DNA of 64,000 nucleotides. It comes from Numida meleagris (lineage: Eukaryota > Chordata > Aves > Galliformes > Numididae). The stretch covers positions 64,399,438-64,463,437 of the forward strand of contig NC_034409.1 of the NCBI RefSeq assembly GCF_002078875.1, in the 5' to 3' direction. A program made the position numbers and the translations under genes. Of this stretch, positions 51,705-61,040 are shown one piece after another (within the stretch, counting starts at the first letter, position 1; each line of letters begins with the position of its first letter). The notes under the pieces are model-generated. The model was not told the DNA's origin. It worked only from the letters and a program-made list of their open reading frames with translations, and searched no databases.

Positions 51705-51721
51705 CTCTTCCATCGTATCAT
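51705..51721. repeat. Apparent target-site duplication of nested CR1, right copy
   Basis: CTCTTCCATCGTATCAT, continuous with host CR1 coding sequence (DSDDTMEE on minus), so this copy represents the original target. Confidence 0.6.
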
Positions 51722-52324
51722 CTGAATCCATCAGTTTGGTGTCACCAGCAAACTTGCTGAGAGTCCACTTGATCCTGCTGTAGATGTCATTGATAAAGAT
51801 GCTGAAGAGCACGGGACAGACCCCTGGGGGACCTCATCTGTGACTGGCATTCAGTGGAACATAAATCCATTGACTACAGCTCTCTGGCTGCAACCATGCA
51901 ATGAATTCCTCATCCATTGAATAGTCCACCCTTCAAATCCATCTCTCTCCAATTTAGAAATAAAGATGTGGTGTGAGACCATGTCAAAGAGCTTGCACAA
52001 GTCCAGGTAGATAATATCAGTTACCCTTCTGATGTTCACTGATGCTGTCACTCCATTGTAGAAGGCTACCAGATTGGTCAGGCACAATGATAAAGCCATG
52101 CTGGCTGTCTCAGATCACATTTTGCATGTCCCTTAACATATCCTCCGGGGCAATAATCTGAAGTAGACATTATTTAGATCTGCCTGTTCTCATAGCTTCT
52201 CCAGGAGGACATGCTTTGACATGAACAAGTCACTGCATGGAGCAGAAATATCACAATAAAAGGTGCTCATGTTTTTGGCAAAGCATTACATTACTGCAAA
52301 TGCATTTGCACCTCTTTGATTTTG

Positions 52325-52545
52325 CTGGGTCTTGGAAGGGACCTCCGAAGGCCGTCTAGTCCAACTCCCCTGCAACGAGCAAAGGACATGCACAGGTAGA
52401 TCAGGTTGCCCAGGGCCTGATCCAGCCTCGCCTTGAATGTCTCCAGGGACAGGACATCAACCACATTACTGGGCCATCTGTTCCAGTGCCTCACTACCCT
52501 CACTGTAAAAAATTTTTTTCTTATATCTAACCTAAATTTACCCTC
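52325..52545 (-). mobile_element. CR1 LINE, 3' fragment truncated at a T run
   Basis: Minus-strand CR1 3' UTR and the last ORF2 residues. The minus frame 52291-52503 includes VVRHWNRWPSNVVDVLSLET and FKARLDQALGNLI. On plus, the segment includes AGGGACCTCCGAAGGCCGTC and CAACTCCCCTGCAACGAGCA. It lacks a clear octamer tail. The upstream part of the element stops abruptly at a 17-base T run (52546-52562). It lies about 170 bp from the preceding CR1 but repeats the same C-terminal residues, so it is a separate copy. Confidence 0.88.
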
Positions 52546-52562
52546 TTTTTTTTTTTTTTTTT
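52546..52562. repeat. Poly-T run (17) at CR1 junction
   Basis: 17 T directly at the 5'-truncation point of the adjoining minus-strand CR1. Confidence 0.88.
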
Positions 52563-54588
52563 AATGTAGACCTATTCTTATTTATATCACATCAGATGCT
52601 TAATGTTTTCCGGGAGTTGCCTGTTTTGAGTAATAGGATTTATGTTGCAAGTTAAGCTTACTTTGGTTGCTTGTTTTCAATTTCTCATTTTGAGCAGAAG
52701 CAGAAATACAGTATTAAGGAGAATGATAATTTAGTACACATACATCATTTTGTTGTTGTTGTTGCTGTTGTTGCGTATGTAACCATTAGGAAAAAAATCA
52801 ATTAAAATATCTCTGTTGAGTTTTGAGTAATTAAATGAAATCTGTAATACTTTGACACTAGGGATTATCGTTTGTTCATGTGCTTCAGGGCCAGGTTTGA
52901 ATATGGAGAACAAACTTGACTGGAAATAGATTCAGTGCTTTAAAGAAAGCTCTATATCTGATAAGAAGCAATTTACTGCCAGGTAAATTCAGCTGTCTGG
53001 AATAGCTCCATCTGGTGAGTCACTGTATAAAGCAAAGCCTACCTCTCCTCTCTTGTTAGTTCATTGACACTAATCTGGATCTGCAGAGAAACCGTCACCC
53101 TTGTGCTTCTGTTGTGTGGATATCTTATTCTAAAAACTTGAACTACTTGTGAACATGGCATTGAACTGATGGACCATTTTGTTGATGTTTCTTGAAGTTA
53201 TTTTTCTAAATTTATTCTCCTCTCTTAATGAAGAAAAACAAAAACAAATCAAACCAGAAAAATTTGCTTTATTCTATTCCCAGGCCAGAACAAATAGAAG
53301 ATGTCAATATCTTGAAATATGTAATCTGATCTTTGAGAGCCCAGAGCTTCTCAGTAGAGATCAAGTGTTCTAAGTGTTGATGCTATCCCAACCCAATGAA
53401 GATGTTTATTGACTTAGATTTGTCAATGTTTAATTAAGCACTATTACAGAAATATATGATGTGAATTAAAGAGAGGAATGTATGAACAAAAAGTATTTGC
53501 TGCAGAGGAACTGCATGCAGAGCAAAGCTTTCAGCTCTGATTTTTAAAGTGGAACAATTTTATTTTACTTGCAAGCAGTTTTGCCCACAAGAAGAGTATA
53601 AATTTGTTTGGAAGGAAGAAATCACACATCCAGGAGCACAGATTCTTGCATTCTGTATCCAGAAATCTGCCTACATAGAAAGAAATATACATATATCCAC
53701 TATGTAAATATCAATTCCAAGTATGAGTGTGATTAAATACCTGAAATAGTTCTTAGACAAAGGAAAATGTATTCAGGATGACTTGATGCTGAATTGACGT
53801 GGCTTCCATTGATGTGATGCTACAGTGATGACATAGAATTCTTCCGGGACTGAATAAACTCAAGAGTAGCCCCCAAACATGGGTTCTGCATATAATCAAG
53901 TGTTAAAAAATACAAGAGAAAAGAGAAGTAGCTAGTAATTTTCTGGCCTAAACAGAATTTCTGCATATTTACAAGCATAAAAAAATACATAGCTGACAGC
54001 AGAGATTGCCAAAGTCTACTTATATCAAGTTCACTTTTTCTAAAGAGTGTGCAGTATTTCCTTTTGATTGAATTTCCAGGCCTTCATTGCAGTGCTATAA
54101 TCTTAGAAAATTGTAGAATGTTAATCATAGAAAGTGCGTCTTTCTAAGAATTACTTCTGTCTCTAGGATGTATGTTATGGTTGCTAGAAGCTTCAAGACC
54201 TTCTGAAAAACCACACCACTGTTAAGTCCTGCAAGCAGGATCTAAAGATATGACTGTGGAAGATGAGGGTAGCAGGGTTGCCTCCCACAAGAGCTGCAGA
54301 GGTGGCTGTGTGAGCCTGATCTGGCTTGTGTATGAGTGCTGTGCAGGATCTACAAGGGCTGAAAACTTGTCTTACTGTGGGTGTGTGCTACAAGTCTCCT
54401 TTTCTGTGTGGCACTCCTAATTTTCTGTTTAACCTTTTGTTAAGGTTTAATAGGAGAGACAAACCCTAGCTGTAGAATGCAGATCTGAAGACAAGTACCC
54501 TTAATTTACTAATGTATAATTTATCTTTGACTTTAATAATGGGGTAAAAAGGAGGGTAACACTTTGAAAACCTTGTGAGATCTCTAGT
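52563..54588. other. Unique DNA with (TTG)n repeat, no gene recognised
   Basis: Contains (TTG)n at 52750-52773. No coding region is supported. A GC-richer part at about 54180-54420 has no frame of interest. Confidence 0.5.
52750..52773. repeat. (TTG)n simple repeat
   Basis: About eight TTG units, one of them changed to CTG. Confidence 0.85.
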
Positions 54589-54775
54589 CAGTGGGTGTCC
54601 AATCTTTTGGCTTGCCTGGGCTGTATTGAGTGAAGAGAAAATTTATTGGGCCGCATGTAAAATATATAATAAAGTTAATACGTATAAGTGACAGAACTTC
54701 TTTTTTTAAAAGCTTGCTTATTAAAGAATTAAAAAAGGCAACAAAAATATAAAACTAAAAGTTGGACATGCATGT
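54589..54775. mobile_element. Short hAT-like non-autonomous DNA transposon
   Basis: Begins CAGTGGGTGTCCAATC, the hAT/Charlie-type terminus, and ends with GTTGGACATGCATG. The end resembles the reverse complement of the start over TTGGACA and is more diverged outside that. The interior includes TTGGCTTGCCTGGGCTG and TTGGGCCGCATGTAAAAT, which I recognise from old vertebrate hAT-derived repeats. At about 187 bp there is no room for a transposase. The 8-bp flanks are not clearly identical (TCTCTAGT on the left), so the insertion is old or the right end is slightly off. Orientation is not assigned because the ends are inverted repeats. Confidence 0.55.
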
Positions 54776-55483
54776 TAGTTAATGCCATTGACTTGCTTCT
54801 TCTAAATCATTACAAATTTAGTGAATGAAATCTTCAGACATTATTGGCGAAAGTTGTCTTGCATTTGAGCATTTTATTTTTTTGCAAGCCATTGATCTTC
54901 TGATATATTACAGTGAACCCATACAGAGCATCACTGAGATATTTTATTGTATTACATTAAAAGAGCAATGGTCATTGATTGATAACAGGGGAGCAAAAGA
55001 ACATCTCTTCTGTATGTTTTGCTTAAAATAAAATATATAAAAAAATATAAAAAAATATTACAAATCCTATACCACTTCAATGATATCTGTGGAATATCTC
55101 CAGAATTAAGGTGATACGTCTGAGAAGTGCATTTGTCTTGCATGTACTAACATCCAATCAATATCGTCTTTTCCAGGTACATATTCTAATCTTAGAAGCT
55201 TTGTTTGTATTTAAATGGAAATCAGATATACAAACATAATTTTGGGGTATAGAATGATCTTTGTTAGTTTTCAAATAGTTTGCTTTTAAACATATTCACA
55301 TATGTGTGTGTTTCTTCGAATACTGAATGAGATGAATGAAGCACACAATTCACCTCCTGGAAAAAAAGTTCTTATTCAGAAATTATTTTGCTTCTTTTTA
55401 AAATATATTTTTCTAGGGAATGGTTTTGTTTCATAAAGACCCATTTCCTTAATAATTATATCTCATCTCTGATCTAAAGGATC
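54776..55483. other. Unique AT-rich DNA
   Basis: No gene is supported; the 68-codon plus frame at 54825-55031 has no recognisable motif. AT-rich low-complexity bases occur at about 55027-55060. Confidence 0.5.
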
Positions 55484-55992
55484 CATCATGGTTTTATGAT
55501 TTTCGGTTATTGGTATTCCACATCATAACATCATGTAGTGTATGTACCTGGTTCTCAGAAGAGAAGGACTACTACATTCCCCAGAGGACTTTGCTCCTCT
55601 GTTACCGTTTCCAGTCAGAGGGAAAGATAAAAACTCGCAGATCACAAGACCTTGTTCTCTTTCTGCCCGTCTCTCGTCCTGGCAGCATCTCGCTCCCCAG
55701 CTGTTTTATCATCAGTATTAGAGTAAGGCCTACCTTGATTTTTGGACATTCTCTCTCATTGTATTGGATTTATTTGCTTAAATTGTAATTATATTGTATT
55801 ATAGTGTGTTGTTTTGCATTATGATATCTTATTTAGTAAATTAGTTTGTTTCTCCTCAGATTGTTGCTGCTGTTTTGCTCTCAGGCCCATCTCCCTACCC
55901 TTTTTCCCTTTTCCCTTTCCCGGAACGTGGGTCCATGGGTCCCCCGCCCCATTCATCATGGAATGGGGCCAAACACCCGTAAACCGTTGACA
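55484..55992 (+). mobile_element. Endogenous retrovirus solo LTR (copy B, inverted relative to copy A)
   Basis: 509 bp, the same family as 34114-34642 but on the plus strand. The start reads CATCATGGTTTTATGATTTT, where the expected TGTC has become CATC. The end reads CACCCGTAAACCGTTGACA with an intact CA. The TATA-like GATAAAAAC is at 55626-55634. It lacks about 15-20 bp that copy A has just downstream of that box. I counted about 11 CpGs against 23 in copy A, and the flanking pentamers (GGATC and TGCTG) do not match. This is an older, more decayed copy. No retroviral genes adjoin. Confidence 0.88.
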
Positions 55993-58900
55993 TGCTGTTA
56001 TCTCTGACTTTTGCAGAGATCCTGCCTTTTAAGTAGTTAAATACATATTAAAAAATAAGGGATTTGAAAACAAGCAGTGAAACTAGATAGAACCAAAATT
56101 TCCCTGTTTCTTTGAGGGGAAAACATTTCAGCTGAAGATGTAATCTTTTTAGTTCCTTATAGTCTCTAAAACAATTGTAGTTCTGATTCATCATACCCCA
56201 ATTTTAAAGTGAAATATTCTTCTATCCATGTTCAAGAAACTACATCTTACATGGCATATAACAAAGCCTTTGGAAATGAATCTTTAAGGCTAAGGAGCTC
56301 AGAAAGTATAGTCACATACACAAATCAAAGTAGATTAAAAAAATGCTTGAAAGATGTCCTGCATAATCAATAATGAGTGGCATCATATTAAAATACAAGT
56401 GTGTGCATACATTTCTATATATACGAACATATATATGTATAGTGTATTAGTTTTCTAAATTTAAAAGAGTTGTTTTCCATAGAAAACAGCAGCTTACTGC
56501 AGAGGGAAAATAGCTTAGCCTAGATTTATATTTTGGCCTTGTCTATTCCTTAGCTGTAGTTGAAATCTGTGCTTTCAGACTTTTACTTATGACATTGCAT
56601 TTTATATTGCCTCTCTGTTTACAAAGAAGAGAAGGCTGTTGGTTATTTTTAAGCAAACTATCACTTCCTGACTTACTAGTTTGTGCTAAATTGGTTTCAG
56701 TTTTAGCAGTATGCAGTTGTCTTAGTTCTTGGAAACATGCTTCACTGAATCATCAATCACTGTCTCCACTATGATGGTGGTTTTATTTATACAGCTTCAT
56801 GAAATGTTCGCTGTGAAATATTAGACCATATTAAGGTCTTGTGGTTTTGTACTTAGCTTCATATTCTGTCTGAATTTGCTGAAAAGTTACACAGTGGTTC
56901 ATAAACCTTTAAGTACACTTTGTCTTATTTTTGAGCTAACCTAGGCTAATTTGGAGAAGACAGAAATAGTTGTGTTTTCTGTAAGTTAACTGAATGGATT
57001 TAACTTCTCTTTTTCAGAGCTTGCTTGTAAATGGCATAGACTTTAACAATACATTTGCTACTCAACATTACTAGCAATTACTTTCTATTGACAAATTTTT
57101 GCCTCTGTTTCATTACAGATTGAAACTAATATTTCTTAATTTAGTTTTTTTGGTCTAATTGATGGCTCATTTTCTTCCTACATATTTAATCCTTGATTTG
57201 ATGAAATTACCATTACAGAAGACTAAATTGAGAAAATACAGACACATCTTTCAGAAAAAGTAAGTAGGGTTCAATTAATTTAATTAGGATACATTAACCT
57301 TTTTTTTATCAATTATCCAGCAGTTCCCATTCTTGCAATGATCATAAACACATTTTTTTAAAAAAATAATTTTACTTTCTTCCGACTGAGAGATTATGAT
57401 GTAAACTGCTGAATGTTAGATTTTTTTTTTTTGCTGTTTACAGCAAATGTTTACATTTAATTTTCTCTTGCTACATTGATGTCACAGAATAATGCATGTG
57501 ATACTACTACTGAAAAATTCAGCTAGATTCTCTAATAGGTATTGTTTTGTGCTGAATAAAGGTATGGCTGTATTGAGCAGCCTAAAGTGCATTGACATAA
57601 AGCTACTCATTTGCCAATTTCAAATTAATAAATTTGAATTAGTGGGAGGTATCTGTCCTGAGACTTCAGAATTCTGTGAGGAGAGCTATTTTTACATTTA
57701 CGCAATTATGTAGGGACTGTTTACAACAGTACATAGTTCTTCCAGCATGTATACTGTTCAGATGTGAATATCCATTATTGCCCATCAATTCAAGCAAGTT
57801 CCTCAAATTTCAGCCATTACAATTCACAGGGAAATGAATAAGGAAAAGAATAAGAACAGAATCCAACTTCAAAGTTGGTGTAATCTCTCGCTATTTGCAC
57901 AGTTGCAATCATGAGACATTCATATTTTTGTTGTGAATATTTGAATCTCAATATCAAAGTGAAACTTACAGAATGCCACCCTGTTGACCAACATAATGGA
58001 AAATATTAGTATAAATCTTTCAAAGCCTAATACTTGAGCAGACATGAATAATGTCTTATTGAAAATAATTCTCGTTCAAAGCCACAGTGATTTCTAAAAT
58101 GTATGGAGCAATCAAATCAATGGAGCCAGGCTTGCATACACTAATAGTAATATGACACATAATGCAAATTCTTTTATCGGTAGTTTTTAAAATGGAAATT
58201 AATTTCCAAGTATCTTTATTGTAGTAACATGCTCCAGTCCCTGTACTAGGTATGTGTGTTTTGTCCTAATCAAACAATAAAATTTTCAAGTTCTATTGTT
58301 ATCCAGCGTAAAAACAATGGTGTTGAAATAGCTGCCTTGGTGTAATATCCCCATGGAGAACAGCTACAGGTAATTTTGCAATGTACAAGACTTCCAACAG
58401 CCTTATATACTTGCAGTCTGCTTTCACTAGTTACCTACGGTGAAGTTAAAAAAAATACGCATAAAAAAATTTCCAGAAATCTTTCATTCCCTGTAATACT
58501 TTTCTATCAGTGGAAATTTTCCTCTTTCCTTGTATGAAGAATTGGCACTGATTAACACATGAAAATTTGTTTGGAAAAATACAGTCAGAAATACAGCAAA
58601 ACCAGAGAAGTCATACTTGACTTAAAATGTTGTATAAAAACAATGGCTTTTTTTCTTTGAATATTTATTGATGTAGCAGTTCAACATTTCATGGAGAGAT
58701 GAAAACAAAATAAAGCACTGCCTGAAGGAAACTGAGGATAATGACCATCAATGTACATTATATTTAAAATCGTGAAAATAAAATGGGAAAAAAGAGTTAA
58801 AAATTAAAACACCTAAATGTTAAGATTGGTATTAAAGATTTGTCCCCATTCACCACAGTTGTACTAATAAAGGAGAGATTTATGCCTTTAGAATCTTGAT

Positions 58901-59648
58901 ATGAAAACCTTATGAAACACACTGAAGAGGTAGGAAACTAAAATGTTAGAGGATTTTGTAATGCATGCCTAGATCCCAGATGAGAATAACTTGGTCCTGA
59001 GACCGAATGGCACCATTCTTCACAGGTCAGATCCTAAGTTTGGAATGACTGGAAGAATTTCCATTATATCAATGTATTTTGATGTTGCTATCCATCATGC
59101 CATGTAAATTTTTTTAAACTTTTCTTTCTTAATTGGAAATGATAGTGATTACAAAGATAGTTAAGTAAAGCAGATGAGTTGAGAAACAAAACCTATGGAC
59201 AACAGCATTGCCAAAGTGACTGTAAAATATATCTAAAATAAATTTAAACCTACAAATTAATCATTGTCTGTCTGTATACTACCCAATACTAACAGAACTG
59301 CAAAACCTATGTATTTAAACCTACATTTTATAAAAGCTCACTGGCAAAAATCAATAGAAAGCTTTAGTGGGCAGAATGTGTGTAATAGTAACAAGTAGAA
59401 AGGTTAGTGTAGAAGTTAATGGTTCTATCAAGAATAAAACAGTTAAAGTGTGAAGGAAAGCTCTACCACAAGTGGTTCATTAACCTTTGAGAACTCCAGT
59501 GTATCTTCAAAGTAAAGATTACAACAAGCCTGACTCAATCACTAGTAGTACTTGTTAGCTCTTGGCTTCAGAAATCAACAGCTTTTTCATTTGCATTATG
59601 AAATGGTCACAAAGCTTTCATTTCACTAAGATGTCTGACCCTATAAAG

Positions 59649-59667
59649 TAATTAGATTAATTAATCC
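59649..59667. promoter_or_regulatory. Paired-homeodomain (P3-type) motif cluster
   Basis: TAATTAGATTA (59649-59659) is a TAAT-N3-ATTA palindrome, the dimer site of paired-class homeodomains. It overlaps a perfect palindrome GATTAATTAATC (59655-59666) and a bicoid-class TAATCC (59662-59667). In AT-rich DNA such motifs occur by chance, so function is inferred only weakly. Confidence 0.3.
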
Positions 59668-60836
59668 AAAGTTATATAGAACAGTGGGCACGACAGTGAA
59701 GTCTTATCTCAACTCCACAGTTAGCACAGTCAAGTAGCTGTGAATTTCATAGTAAAGCGATCAGTAGTGAACAATATCCATAGATCAATGGCATTACAAT
59801 ACTTGGGAACTAACATTGCACTAATATGGCTAGAGTACATTTTGATCTACTTGTCTATCTATCATTGCAGTCTTCCTAAAAGAAGTAAGAAGGATCAGAG
59901 TTTTTCTGCTTTCAGTCACACTACTAGGTGTATGCTGGACAAGAAGCCCAGTATGAAACTCCATGTGGCTTTTCCTCAGCAGCAGTCACTACTGGTGGCA
60001 ACAGTTCTTGGTCTTCATCCTCCTATGGCTCTCCCACATCTCTTTCCTAGCCATTTGATTGCCACTCAGTTTTCCTGGCACAAATGTTTGTGATGCTTCA
60101 TAGTTAACTGAATTATTGAAATGATCTTGAGCAAATAGAAAAGTTGTACTTTCAGTGTGATTGTTCAAATCTGTAATTCAGCCCTCATATGTTTCCATTT
60201 GTGTCACATGAATATGAACTGGAAGGTAGGAACTCTGTAAATCACTGCTATGTCCAAGCAAACAAAGCATTTATAGAAGTTAGTAAATCGATTTGTATAG
60301 CAGTAGTTTCCAAATCAGTAAAGTATCTTGTGTTTCTGTGTTGTACACTGGAAGCAAGCACAAATAAGTTCCTTCTGAAAATGCAACTAGTGGAATCTTG
60401 TTTGAACAGTAAGTACAGATAATTTACTTTGAGATACATTTTTATTTTAATACTATGCTTATCAATATAGATATTTATATGCAGTGTTTTGCAACAAACA
60501 TCGGTGATCTAAGATCACTGTATTACAGTAACACAATTTTTATATTCTGCATAATTATGTATATTCCAATTTATCTCTCAGGAGGAGAATGTTATGTTGA
60601 AGCCTCTAGGATTCCTACTTCACAATCCTCCATCTTCCTTTATTCTTGCTACATTTTAGGCTTCATATCTGACATACAATATGAAATAAATGACAAAAAA
60701 AATGAAGTACGTATAAATAATATACTTTTGGAAAAGAGGTTTCAAATTAAGTCAAAATATAATTTTGTGCTGGAAAATCCAGACACGAAATTTCAATGGA
60801 AAATGCTGTAAAAATTAGAGTTCCCACTTCACTTAG

Positions 60837-60864
60837 TATGTCTTGAAAAGTATGTCTTGAAAAT
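60837..60864. repeat. 14-bp tandem duplication
   Basis: TATGTCTTGAAAAG occurs twice in tandem, the second copy ending in T. Confidence 0.8.
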
Positions 60865-61020
60865 GTAGTTATTTGGGTCACATTTTTGGAGCTCAGTCTA
60901 AGCTTCTACTGAAATTTATCTACATTAAGGAACTCTCCAAAGTCAGTGCACTTAGTTTCAAATCTCATATCAATCTGTAATGATGCATATATCTAAAATC
61001 AAATTCTCTTACTGATACAC

Positions 61021-61040
61021 TTGGCATGGCTTGGCATGGC
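61021..61040. repeat. 10-bp tandem duplication
   Basis: TTGGCATGGC occurs twice in perfect tandem. Confidence 0.85.

Larger units (their letters stand above)
50249..52150 (-). mobile_element. CR1 LINE (host copy), interrupted by an LTR and by another CR1
   Basis: One minus-strand CR1 in three pieces: 50249-50705 (3' tail AGAATCACAGAATGG and ORF2 C-terminus), 51160-51410 and 51705-about 52150. The pieces are collinear. Minus-strand protein runs across the LTR from ANYILGCSKNG to [20 protein letters not shown] with little or nothing lost. It runs across the nested CR1 from [14 protein letters not shown] to CQGDLDRLKRWAHLDLM. Further upstream are VASFYN-like and [20 protein letters not shown] (51851-52099), the palm region. 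The catalytic box reads FAGDTKL instead of FADDTKL. The 5' boundary near 52150 is approximate. Confidence 0.9.

Noticed and set aside
60455..60811. 118-codon plus-strand frame
   Set aside because: AT-driven composition (I, N, K, Y rich) with no motif; consistent with chance.
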